Shown here: positions 1 through 5,726 of the stretch, one piece after another | Position numbering within the stretch: the stretch's first letter is position 1 | Layout: every line of letters starts with the position of its first letter | From: DASVDK01 sp036381125 [NCBI: Thermodesulfobacteriota bacterium] | GTDB lineage: Bacteria; DASVDK01 | Assembly: GCA_036381125.1 (NCBI GenBank) | Contig: DASVDK010000023.1 | Span: 1-8,047, forward strand | DNA: 8,047 nucleotides | Direction: 5' to 3' | The notes under the pieces: generated by a model | What the model saw: the letters and a program-made list of their open reading frames with translations, nothing else | Database searches by the model: none | What the model was told of the DNA's origin: nothing | Translations under genes and position numbers: made by a program

Positions 1-26
1 TCCATCGACGGTTCGCGGCCGCTCAC
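1..26 (-). CDS. Possible 5' end of a divergent gene (partial)
   Basis: Reading leftwards from position 26 on the - strand gives a GTG codon followed by an open frame, MSGREPSM, with a second in-frame ATG at 5-3. A GGAG Shine-Dalgarno-like stretch (complement of 34-37) lies 7 nt before the GTG. This would make 27-110 a divergent promoter region. Only eight full codons are visible, so no function can be given. The alternative is the 3' tail of a + strand gene ending at the TAG at 73-75, which would overlap the promoter-like elements described below. The call is tentative. Confidence 0.22.
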
Positions 27-47
27 GCCGCCGCTCCGGCCTGCCGA

Positions 48-76
48 TGTACACTGCTTCGGGCGGCGCGTATAGT
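48..76 (+). promoter_or_regulatory. Sigma-70-like promoter for the TauE/SafE gene
   Basis: TGTACA at 48-53 (4 of 6 matches to TTGACA) and TATAGT at 71-76 (5 of 6 to TATAAT) are separated by exactly 17 bp. The local A/T-rich spots stand out in an otherwise very GC-rich sequence. The expected transcription start is near 83, giving a leader of about 28 nt before the proposed CTG start at 111. TGTACA is itself a palindrome and could also be a protein-binding half site. Confidence 0.45.
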
Positions 77-80
77 ACCA

Positions 81-94
81 GAAGCGCTCGCTTC
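81..94. promoter_or_regulatory. 14-bp dyad, candidate operator over the start site
   Basis: GAAGCG (81-86) and CGCTTC (89-94) form a perfect 6-bp inverted repeat around a CT centre. The dyad begins 4 bp after the -10 hexamer, so it covers the expected transcription start. That is where a repressor such as the nearby GntR-family protein could block transcription. The central 2 nt is too short for a stable RNA loop with six pairs, so a DNA operator seems likelier than a hairpin. The arms do not match the usual FCD-type operator pattern (GT...AC), and I saw no second copy before the regulator gene. Confidence 0.3.
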
Positions 95-95
95 C

Positions 96-102
96 AGGGA
101 GG
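96..102 (+). promoter_or_regulatory. Strong ribosome binding site that sets a CTG start
   Basis: AGGGAGG at 96-102 is a near-ideal Shine-Dalgarno sequence. The codon 8 nt downstream, at 111-113, is CTG, in frame with the TauE/SafE gene. No ATG, GTG or TTG occurs in that frame between this site and the GTG at 276. The ribosome binding site is therefore the main evidence for the start chosen for this gene. Confidence 0.55.
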
Positions 103-110
103 CACGCCCT

Positions 111-872
111 CTGCTCGCCGCACTCGCCACCTCGCCTGCCGCCGCGGCCCTCGGCGCTCTCGGCCTGGCCTTCGCGGCCTTCGTCAAGGGTGCGATCGGC
201 GCCGGCTTCCCGGTCATCGCGGCCCCCGTCGTCGCCTCGTTCGTCGATCCGCAGACGACGATCATCGCCGTCTCGGTGCCCGGCCTCGCCATGAACCTCC
301 TCCAGATCTCGGGGGGCGACCGCCTCGTCGGCATCCTGCGGCGCCACCTCCCCTTCCTCCTCGTGGCCGTCGCCTCTACCACGATCGGCGCGCTCCTCGT
401 CAGGCGGCTCGACCCCGACGTGGTCCGCTTCGTCCTCGGCCTGGTCACCCTCGGATGGCTCGCCCTGGGCGTCTTCAAGGTCTCCGTGGCGATCACCCCT
501 GCGCGGGAGCGCTGGGCCGCGCCGCTCCTCGGCGCGGTCGCCGGCGTCATCGGCGGGGCGACCACGATCTTCTTCCCCGTCATCGCCATCTACCTGCTCG
601 GCGTCGGCGTCGAGCGGCGGCACTTCATCCAGGCCATCTCCTGCATCTTCGCGCTGCTGCAGACGATCCAGCTCGGCGCCCTCGCCGTCTTCGGCGCCGT
701 GACCGGGCCGCGGCTCCTCTACGCGCTGGCTGTCTCCGTCCCCTGCGCGCTCGGCTTCGCCGTCGGGCAGGCCTCGCAGCGGCGGCTCGACCAGGTGCGC
801 TTCATGCGGGCGGTCCGGCTGCTGCTCGCCGCCACCGCCCTCCAGCTCGTCTATCGCGGCCTTGCCGGCTGA
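111..872 (+). CDS. TauE/SafE-family membrane anion transporter
   Basis: The 253-residue product fits the usual size of TauE/SafE permeases, inner-membrane proteins that move sulfite, sulfoacetate or other small organic anions. The fold's two related halves are visible: a GAIGAGFPVIAAP motif near residues 27-39 and GVIGGATTIFFPVIAIYLL near 145-163. Most of the chain is hydrophobic, with about seven or eight membrane segments and short Arg-rich loops (for example around 97-103 and 223-236). I place the start at CTG 111 because AGGGAGG sits 8 nt upstream. Starting at GTG 276 or ATG 291 would remove the first conserved motif and the first one or two membrane segments. The gene has its own promoter-like region and is followed by a separate promoter for the regulator, so it is probably a separate transcript. 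Family membership is secure; the substrate is unknown. Confidence 0.85.
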   Translation: MLAALATSPAAAALGALGLAFAAFVKGAIGAGFPVIAAPVVASFVDPQTTIIAVSVPGLAMNLLQISGGDRLVGILRRHLPFLLVAVASTTIGALLVRRLDPDVVRFVLGLVTLGWLALGVFKVSVAITPARERWAAPLLGAVAGVIGGATTIFFPVIAIYLLGVGVERRHFIQAISCIFALLQTIQLGALAVFGAVTGPRLLYALAVSVPCALGFAVGQASQRRLDQVRFMRAVRLLLAATALQLVYRGLAG

Positions 873-879
873 CGCGACG

Positions 880-897
880 AGAATGCCGTTTTATTCT
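880..897. promoter_or_regulatory. AT-rich dyad just upstream of the gntR promoter
   Basis: AGAAT (880-884) and ATTCT (893-897) are inverted arms around 8 bp, ending one base before the TTGACT -35 box. The stretch from 889 to 904 is strikingly AT-rich for this genome. It could be a regulator site next to the polymerase. It lacks the strong stem and T-run order of an intrinsic terminator for the preceding gene. The short arms make chance occurrence quite possible. Confidence 0.2.
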
Positions 898-898
898 G

Positions 899-927
899 TT
901 GACTTTCCGGCGGTCGCGCCGTAGGCT
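899..927 (+). promoter_or_regulatory. Sigma-70-like promoter for the regulator-led operon
   Basis: TTGACT at 899-904 (5 of 6 to TTGACA) and TAGGCT at 922-927 (TA...T core) are 17 bp apart. The predicted start is near 934, about 29 nt before the ATG at 963. No other convincing promoter lies in the short gaps between genes as far as 5710, so this one probably serves the regulator, aminotransferase and TRAP genes together. Confidence 0.5.
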
Positions 928-934
928 GGCGACG

Positions 935-948
935 GTATCCCGTATCCC
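935..948 (+). repeat. Tandem GTATCCC repeat in the gntR leader
   Basis: GTATCCC occurs twice head to tail at 935-941 and 942-948, directly at or after the expected transcription start. A 7-bp tandem repeat here could bind a regulator on one face of the helix or be accidental. It is a direct repeat, not the inverted repeat usual for GntR dimers. Confidence 0.3.
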
Positions 949-962
949 GAGTCGAGGTCACC

Positions 963-1646
963 ATGACGCAACCGCTGCCCCGCCTCGAGATCGCGGTTCC
1001 CCGCCCCCTCCGAGAAGAGGTCTACCTGCGGCTCAGGCGAGCCATCCTCGACTCGGTCTACCCGGCCGGGACGAAGCTCGTCGAGGCCGATCTCGCGGCC
1101 GCCCTGTGCATCAGCCGCACCCCCATCCGCGAGGCGCTGCACAAGCTGGAGCTGGAGGGCCTGGTCGAGCGGGTGCCCGGGGGGACGGGGCTGCGCGTGG
1201 CCGGCCTCTCGCGCGAGGAGGTGGAGGAGATCTACGGCCTCCGCGCGGCCCTCGAGGGCTACGCCGCGAGGCTCGCGGCCGCCCGCATGACCGCAGAGGA
1301 GGCGGCGCGGCTGTCGGCGCTCCTCGACGCCAGCGCGGAGGCCGTTGCCGCCGGGGACGCCGCGGCGCTCCTCCGGCTCAACACCGAGTTTCACGAGGCG
1401 ATCTATCGGATCGCGGGGAGCCGGCGCCTCGAGGGGCTCGTGCGCGGGCTCCACGAGCAGGTGATGCGCTACCGCGCGGCGACGCTCGAGATCCGCGGGC
1501 AGGGCCGGGCCGGCCTCGACGAGCACCGGGCCATCCTCGGGGCGCTCGCCGCCGGGGACGCCGGCCGCGCCGAGGCGCTCGTCGTGGCGCACGTGCAGCG
1601 CAAGATGCGCGTCGTGGCCGAGCATCTTTCCAGGGAGACAGACTGA
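963..1646 (+). CDS. GntR-family transcriptional regulator, FCD subfamily
   Basis: The 227-residue product has the two-domain layout of FadR/FCD regulators, which bind DNA as dimers and respond to small carboxylic acids. Residues 14-80 are the winged helix-turn-helix: LREEVYLRLRRAIL, then AGTKLVEADLAAAL and the recognition helix region SRTPIREALHKLELEGLV (51-68). Residues 84-222 are the helical FCD sensor. Likely metal or ligand residues are N140 and H144 (LNTEFH), H188 (DEH) and H210 (VVAH); N in place of D at the first position also occurs in other family members. The ATG has GAGGT close upstream (954-958). The stop lies 2 nt before the next start, so regulator and aminotransferase are co-translated neighbours. 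The likely role is local control of this operon, and perhaps of the TauE gene; the effector is unknown but probably a 2-hydroxy- or 2-oxoacid. Confidence 0.92.
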   Translation: MTQPLPRLEIAVPRPLREEVYLRLRRAILDSVYPAGTKLVEADLAAALCISRTPIREALHKLELEGLVERVPGGTGLRVAGLSREEVEEIYGLRAALEGYAARLAAARMTAEEAARLSALLDASAEAVAAGDAAALLRLNTEFHEAIYRIAGSRRLEGLVRGLHEQVMRYRAATLEIRGQGRAGLDEHRAILGALAAGDAGRAEALVVAHVQRKMRVVAEHLSRETD

Positions 1647-1648
1647 AG

Positions 1649-2851
1649 ATGACGCAGAGCCAGGCGCGGCCGGCCGCCGGCCGCCACTTCCTGCAGATCC
1701 CCGGCCCCACCAACACCCCCGACCGCATCCTGCGCGCCATGGCGGCGCCGGTCATCGACCACCGCGGGCCGGCGTTCGCGCGCCTCGCGCTCGGGCTGCT
1801 CGCCGACCTCAAGAAGGTCTTCAAGACCGAGAAGGGGCAGGTCGTCCTCTTCCCCGGCTCGGGGACCGGGGCCTGGGAGGCGGCGCTGGTGAACACGCTC
1901 TCGCCGGGCGATCGCGTGCTCACGTTCGAGACCGGGCACTTCGCCATGCTCTGGGCCGAGATGGCGCGGGCGCACGGGCTCGAGGTGGAGACGGTGCCGC
2001 TCGAGTGGGGGCAGGGCATCCCGGCCTCCGCCGTCTACGAGACGCTCGCGGCCGACACGGGGCACACGTACAGGGCGGTCCTCGCGGTCCACAACGAGAC
2101 CTCCACCGGCGTCACGAGCAACATCGCCGCCGTGCGGAGCGCCATCGACCGCGCCCGGCACCCGGCGCTCCTCCTCGTCGACACCGTCAGCTCGCTCGCC
2201 TCCATCGACTTCCGCATGGACGAGTGGGGCGTCGACGTCGCCGTCACCGGCTCACAGAAGGGTCTCATGCTCCCGCCGGGCATCGGCCTGGTCGCCGTCG
2301 GCCCCAGGGCGCTCGAGGCCTCCCGGTCGAACCGGACGCGACGCAGCTTCTACGACTGGCGGCCGGTGATCGAGCAGAACCAGAAGGGCTTCTTCCCCTA
2401 CACGCCGGCCACGAACATGCTCTACGGTCTGCGCGAGGCGCTCGACATGCTCTTCGAAGAGGGGCTCGAGCAGGTCTTCGCGCGGCACGCCCGCCTGGCC
2501 GACGGCGTGCGGGCGGCGGTCAGGGCGTGGGGGCTCGAGATCCTCTGCCAGGACCCGGCCGAGTACTCGAACACCCTCACGGCCGTGAAGATGCCGCCCG
2601 GCCACGACGCGGACCGGCTGCTCGCCGTGGTCCTCGAGCGGCACAACCTGTCGCTCGGCATGGGGCTGTCGAAGATCAGGGGGAAGGTCTTCCGGATCGG
2701 CCATCTCGGGCACCTCGGCGAACTCGAGGTGCTCGGCACCCTGGGCGGCGTCGAGATGGGGCTCGAGGCGCTCGGCATCGACGTGCCGCTGGGCGCCGGC
2801 GTCCGGGCCGCTCAGGAACGGTTCCTCGCGCACCACGACGCGAGGCGATAG
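1649..2851 (+). CDS. Class V PLP aminotransferase, serine/alanine-glyoxylate type
   Basis: The 400-residue cytoplasmic enzyme closely resembles serine-glyoxylate aminotransferases, which make glycine and hydroxypyruvate from glyoxylate and serine. The family N-terminus is clear (IPGPTNTPDRILRAMAAP at 17-34, then IDHRGPAF). The cofactor phosphate loop is GSGTGAWEAAL (70-80). HNETSTGV (148-155) and D178 in LLVDTVSS contact the ring, and K204 in TGSQKGLMLPPG is the Schiff-base lysine. R349 in FRIGHLG is the expected substrate-carboxylate arginine. All key residues are intact and the length is normal for the family. The reading frame stays open far upstream, but homology begins just after ATG 1649, which has AGGGAG at 1632-1637. 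Its TRAP and hydroxyacid dehydrogenase neighbours suggest it aminates an oxoacid formed from an imported hydroxyacid. Related enzymes use alanine as donor, or act on other oxoacids, so the exact pair is inferred. Confidence 0.88.
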   Translation: MTQSQARPAAGRHFLQIPGPTNTPDRILRAMAAPVIDHRGPAFARLALGLLADLKKVFKTEKGQVVLFPGSGTGAWEAALVNTLSPGDRVLTFETGHFAMLWAEMARAHGLEVETVPLEWGQGIPASAVYETLAADTGHTYRAVLAVHNETSTGVTSNIAAVRSAIDRARHPALLLVDTVSSLASIDFRMDEWGVDVAVTGSQKGLMLPPGIGLVAVGPRALEASRSNRTRRSFYDWRPVIEQNQKGFFPYTPATNMLYGLREALDMLFEEGLEQVFARHARLADGVRAAVRAWGLEILCQDPAEYSNTLTAVKMPPGHDADRLLAVVLERHNLSLGMGLSKIRGKVFRIGHLGHLGELEVLGTLGGVEMGLEALGIDVPLGAGVRAAQERFLAHHDARR

Positions 2852-2868
2852 CGCGGCCGCCGCCGCGC
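2851..2868 (+). other. Perfect GC hairpin between aminotransferase and dctP genes
   Basis: GCGCGGC (2851-2857) and GCCGCGC (2862-2868) pair perfectly over seven base pairs around a CGCC loop. The stem starts at the last base of the aminotransferase stop codon and ends directly before the purine-rich ribosome binding site of the binding-protein gene (AGGAGAAGGAG, 2869-2879). No T-run follows, so it is not an intrinsic terminator. An RNA-stability or processing element that sets binding-protein expression apart from the upstream genes is a reasonable inference. Confidence 0.5.
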
Positions 2869-2886
2869 AGGAGAAGGAGTGCCGCC

Positions 2887-3888
2887 ATGCGCCTGATCTC
2901 CCGTCGCCAGCTCCTCGTCGCAGTCGCCGCAAGCGCCGCCCTCGGCGTCTCCGGGCTCGGCCCCGGCTCGGCGGCCGCCGCCGAGCCGGTCGTCCTGCGG
3001 CTCGGGCACGTCGGGTTCCCGAACTCGCTGTTCGACATCACCGCCAACGAGTTCGCGAAGCGGGTGAACCAGCAGCTCAAGGGGAAGGTCGAGGTCCGCG
3101 TCTTCCACTCGTCGCAGCTCGGCAGCGACGAGCAGATGCTCAAGGGGGTGCGCGTCGGCGCGCCGGAGATGTTCCTGCCCTCCACCATCATGAGCACGGT
3201 CGACGCGAAGTTCGGCGTCTTCGAGATGCCGTACATCATCGTGAGCCGCGCGCACATGAAGAAGGTCGCCGAGAGCCCCGTGATCGAGCAGATGCTCTTC
3301 TCCGGCCTGCCGGCCAAGGGCCTGCGCGTCCTCGGCATCTGGGAGAACGGCTTCCGGCACATCACGAACAACGTGCGGCCGATCGTCAGGCCGGAGGATC
3401 TCAAGGGGATCAAGCTGCGCGTCCCGTCCGGCGTCTGGCGCGTGCGGATGTTCCAGGCGTACGGCGCCAACCCCTCCCCGATGCCGCTCAACGAGGTCTA
3501 CTCGGCGCTCCAGTCGGGCGTCATGGACGCGCAGGAGAACCCGCTCGCGCAGATCTGGGGCGCCAAGTTCCACGAGGTGCAGAAGTACCTCTCCATGACC
3601 GGCCACGTGTACAGCCCCGCCTACCTCACCATCGGCGAGACCGCCTGGAAGCGGCTCGCGCCGGACGTCCAGCAGGCGCTCGCGCGGATCGCGCGCGAGG
3701 TCGGCGACTTCGCCCGGAGCGAGGGCGAGCGGCTCGACTCGGAGCTGATCGGCCAGATGAAGGGCATCGCGGTCAACGAGGCGGACAAGGACGCCTTCAT
3801 CCGGGCGTCGTCGAGCGTGTACGAGCGGTTCGCCGCCGAGGTGCCGGGCGGCGGGGCGCTCATCGACACCATCCAGGGGCTCCGCTGA
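2887..3888 (+). CDS. dctP: TRAP transporter substrate-binding protein, DctP family
   Basis: The 333-residue product is a normal-length DctP-type periplasmic receptor, which captures a carboxylate and delivers it to the membrane subunits. Residues 1-32 are a signal peptide with positively charged MRLISRRQ, a hydrophobic stretch and likely cleavage after the AAA before E33. The SRRQLLV motif looks like a twin-arginine (Tat) signal. The mature protein begins VVLRLGHVG, typical of the family. R178 in KGIKLRVP is the conserved arginine that normally binds the ligand carboxylate; WENGFRHITNN (152-162), PMPLNEVYSALQSGVMDAQEN (199-218, outer part) and LSMTGHVYSPAYL (235-247) are other family landmarks. 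A very strong ribosome binding site (AAGGAG, 7 nt before ATG) fits high expression. Its stop overlaps the next start by one base. The substrate is probably a small organic acid; the sequence alone does not say which. Confidence 0.92.
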   Translation: MRLISRRQLLVAVAASAALGVSGLGPGSAAAAEPVVLRLGHVGFPNSLFDITANEFAKRVNQQLKGKVEVRVFHSSQLGSDEQMLKGVRVGAPEMFLPSTIMSTVDAKFGVFEMPYIIVSRAHMKKVAESPVIEQMLFSGLPAKGLRVLGIWENGFRHITNNVRPIVRPEDLKGIKLRVPSGVWRVRMFQAYGANPSPMPLNEVYSALQSGVMDAQENPLAQIWGAKFHEVQKYLSMTGHVYSPAYLTIGETAWKRLAPDVQQALARIAREVGDFARSEGERLDSELIGQMKGIAVNEADKDAFIRASSSVYERFAAEVPGGGALIDTIQGLR

Positions 3889-4427
3889 TGCCGGCGCGGC
3901 GCGCGGGTCGGGGGACCCGCGCGCTCGACCTCCTGGTGGCGGCGGCCGAGTGGCTCGCGGTGGGGCTCCTCGTCGCCATGGTGGCCGTCGTCACGGCCGC
4001 GGTCTTCTACCGGTACGTGCTCGACGACTCGCTCGTCTGGTACGACGAGGGCGCGTCGTTCCTCCTGGTCTGGCTGACGTTCGTCGGCTCGGTCGCGGTG
4101 GCGCGGCGCCGCCGTCACATCAGCTTCGAGCTGTTCGTCGAGCGGCGGACGCCGGGCGTCCGCCGGGCGCTCGAGGCCGCGGCGGAGCTCTGCATCCTGG
4201 CGTTCCAGCTCGTCCTCGTCGTGTACGGGTGGAACCTCGTCGAGAGCATGGGGGACGAGACCGCGGCGTCGCTCCTCTGGCTGCACATGGGGTGGGTCTA
4301 CGCCGTCATCCCGGCCTGCGGCCTCCTCATGGCGCTCGTGAGCCTCCACCGGCTGGCCGGGCTTCTGCGCGGCTCGCCGGAGGCCCCGGGCGGCGGCCCT
4401 CACGCGTCCGCCGGCGCGACCGAATAG
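3888..4427 (+). CDS. dctQ: TRAP transporter small membrane subunit, DctQ family
   Basis: The 179-residue membrane protein is the small subunit of the TRAP transporter, which supports the large subunit and docks the binding protein. Four membrane segments are visible at about 14-40, 52-73, 95-117 and 132-155. The family signature is present between the first two: R42 in FYRYVL, S48, W51 and E54 in WYDEGASFLLVWLTFVG. An Arg-rich loop (RRRRH, 73-77) follows on the cytoplasmic side. The C-terminal 20 residues are a Gly/Pro/Ala-rich tail of no obvious role. The ATG shares its A with the dctP stop (TGATG), and AGGGG at 3875-3879 lies 8 nt upstream, so translation is probably coupled to dctP. Confidence 0.9.
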   Translation: MPARRAGRGTRALDLLVAAAEWLAVGLLVAMVAVVTAAVFYRYVLDDSLVWYDEGASFLLVWLTFVGSVAVARRRRHISFELFVERRTPGVRRALEAAAELCILAFQLVLVVYGWNLVESMGDETAASLLWLHMGWVYAVIPACGLLMALVSLHRLAGLLRGSPEAPGGGPHASAGATE

Positions 4428-4435
4428 GGGCGACG

Positions 4436-5713
4436 ATGGAGTTCCTCGTCCTCGCCGTCATCGTGCTCCTCACGCTGATCAACGTCCCGATCGCCTACGC
4501 GCTCGTCCTCACGGCCGGCCTGTTCATCGCGATCAAGGGGACCGCCTCGCTCTCGATCCTGCCGCTCAGCATGTTCGGCGGCGCCTCGTCGTTCCCGCTG
4601 CTCGCGATCCCGCTCTTCATCCTGGCCGGCGGCCTCATGGACACCTCGGGCATCTCGCTGCGCCTGGTGAACATGGCGCAGAGCCTCGTGGGGTTCGTTC
4701 GCGGCGGCCTCGGCATGGTCACGGTCGTGGCCACGATGATCCAGAGCGAGATCTCCGGCTCGTCGGTGGCCGACGCCGCCGCCATCGGCAACGTCGTCAT
4801 CCCGGCGATGGAGAAGCGCGGCTACCCGCGGGCGCTGTCGGCCGCCATCGTGTCGAACGCCGCCTCGGCCGCCATCCTGATCCCCCCGTCCATCCCCATG
4901 ATCATCTACGCCTGGATGGCCGAGACCTCCGTGGCGAAGCTCTTCCTGGCCGGCTTCCTGCCGGGCTTCATCGCCTGCGCGGCGATGATGGCCCTGGTCT
5001 ACTACTACGCGCGGAAGCTGAACCTCCCGGTGGAGCAGCGCTTCTCACTGGCCGAGGTCGGCCGCTCGACGCTCCGGGCGGGCTTCGCGCTCCTGATCCC
5101 GGTCATCATCTGGGCCGGCATCCTGCTCGGCGTGGCGACGGCCACCGAGGCCGCGGCGCTGGCCGTCGTCGCCGCGCTCGCGATCGGCGCGTTCATCTAC
5201 CGAGAGCTGCCGGGACGGGACCTCGTCCGGATCCTCAAGGACTCCTCCGCGCAGACCGCCCAGGTCATGATGATCGTCGCCGCGTCGGCCGTCCTCGGCT
5301 GGTACCTCACCAGCGAGCAGATCCCGCAGAAGTTCGCGCAGATGATGCTCGAGGCGACGACGAACCGGTACCTGATCCTCCTGTTCCTCAACGTCTTCTT
5401 CCTCGTGGCCGGGATGTTCCTGCACTCGGCGGCGGCGATCATCCTCATCGTGCCGATCGTCATGCCGCTCGTCCGGCAGGTCGGGATCGACCCGGTCCAC
5501 TTCGGCGTCATCGTCACGATCAACCTCGGCGTGGGGCAGCAGACGCCGCCGGTCGCGACCGTCCTCTTCACGACGGCCGCCATCGCCCGCCTGCCGTTCT
5601 GGGAGGTCTTCAAGGCGTCCTGGCCCTTCACGCTCGTGATCGTTCTGGTCACCCTCCTGGTGACCTACGTGCCCTGGATCAGCCTGGTCGTCCCGAGCCT
5701 CTTCGACTGGTAG
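4436..5713 (+). CDS. dctM: TRAP transporter large permease subunit, DctM family
   Basis: The 425-residue integral membrane protein is the transport subunit, which uses a sodium gradient in characterised relatives. Family landmarks appear in order: FPLLAIPLFILAGGLMDTSG (53-72), SEISGSSVADAAAIG (104-118), ILIPPSIPMIIYAW (147-160), FLPGF (174-178), ATATEAAALAV (234-244) and NLGVGQQTPPVATVLF (363-378). About eleven or twelve hydrophobic segments are visible and the length is normal. Two positions differ from the commonest DctM pattern: His330 in GMFLHSAAAI where Asp is usual, and Ala374 in TPPVA where Gly is usual. These look like marks of a subfamily rather than damage. The gene starts 8 nt after dctQ, with AGGGG (4426-4430) overlapping the dctQ stop region. 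Confidence 0.92.
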   Translation: MEFLVLAVIVLLTLINVPIAYALVLTAGLFIAIKGTASLSILPLSMFGGASSFPLLAIPLFILAGGLMDTSGISLRLVNMAQSLVGFVRGGLGMVTVVATMIQSEISGSSVADAAAIGNVVIPAMEKRGYPRALSAAIVSNAASAAILIPPSIPMIIYAWMAETSVAKLFLAGFLPGFIACAAMMALVYYYARKLNLPVEQRFSLAEVGRSTLRAGFALLIPVIIWAGILLGVATATEAAALAVVAALAIGAFIYRELPGRDLVRILKDSSAQTAQVMMIVAASAVLGWYLTSEQIPQKFAQMMLEATTNRYLILLFLNVFFLVAGMFLHSAAAIILIVPIVMPLVRQVGIDPVHFGVIVTINLGVGQQTPPVATVLFTTAAIARLPFWEVFKASWPFTLVIVLVTLLVTYVPWISLVVPSLFDW

Positions 5714-5716
5714 AAT
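5711..5716 (+). promoter_or_regulatory. Possible -10 element overlapping the dctM stop codon
   Basis: TAGAAT at 5711-5716 matches TATAAT at 5 of 6 positions and includes the dctM TAG stop. Transcription would begin about 4-5 nt before the ATG at 5727, giving a nearly leaderless mRNA. This would explain why no Shine-Dalgarno sequence precedes the dehydrogenase gene. There is no good -35 box (TCGTCC at 5688-5693 matches TTGACA at 3 of 6), so the element may simply be chance. Confidence 0.25.
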
Positions 5717-5726
5717 CGTCCACATC

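Noticed and set aside
69-79. GTATAGTAC as a GntR/FCD operator
   Set aside because: Only three bases on each side are symmetric and they overlap the -10 hexamer, so the symmetry can be chance.
850-900. Intrinsic terminator after the TauE/SafE gene
   Set aside because: There is a TTTT run at 889-892, but no strong stem directly before it; the only nearby dyad flanks the run instead of preceding it.
47-1648. Long open frame upstream of and in frame with the aminotransferase
   Set aside because: It is Arg/Pro/Ala-rich with no recognisable domain and overlaps two real genes in another frame. In DNA this GC-rich, stops are rare and such open frames are expected; family homology begins only after ATG 1649.
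1660-1690. GGCCGGCC-type palindromic run near the aminotransferase start
   Set aside because: It lies inside the coding sequence for the Ala/Gly/Arg-rich N-terminus and is explained by codon composition.
2005-2886. Open frame extending upstream of dctP
   Set aside because: It is the +1-shifted reading of the aminotransferase gene and is Arg-rich. The signal peptide at MRLISRRQ and the strong ribosome binding site fix the dctP start at 2887.
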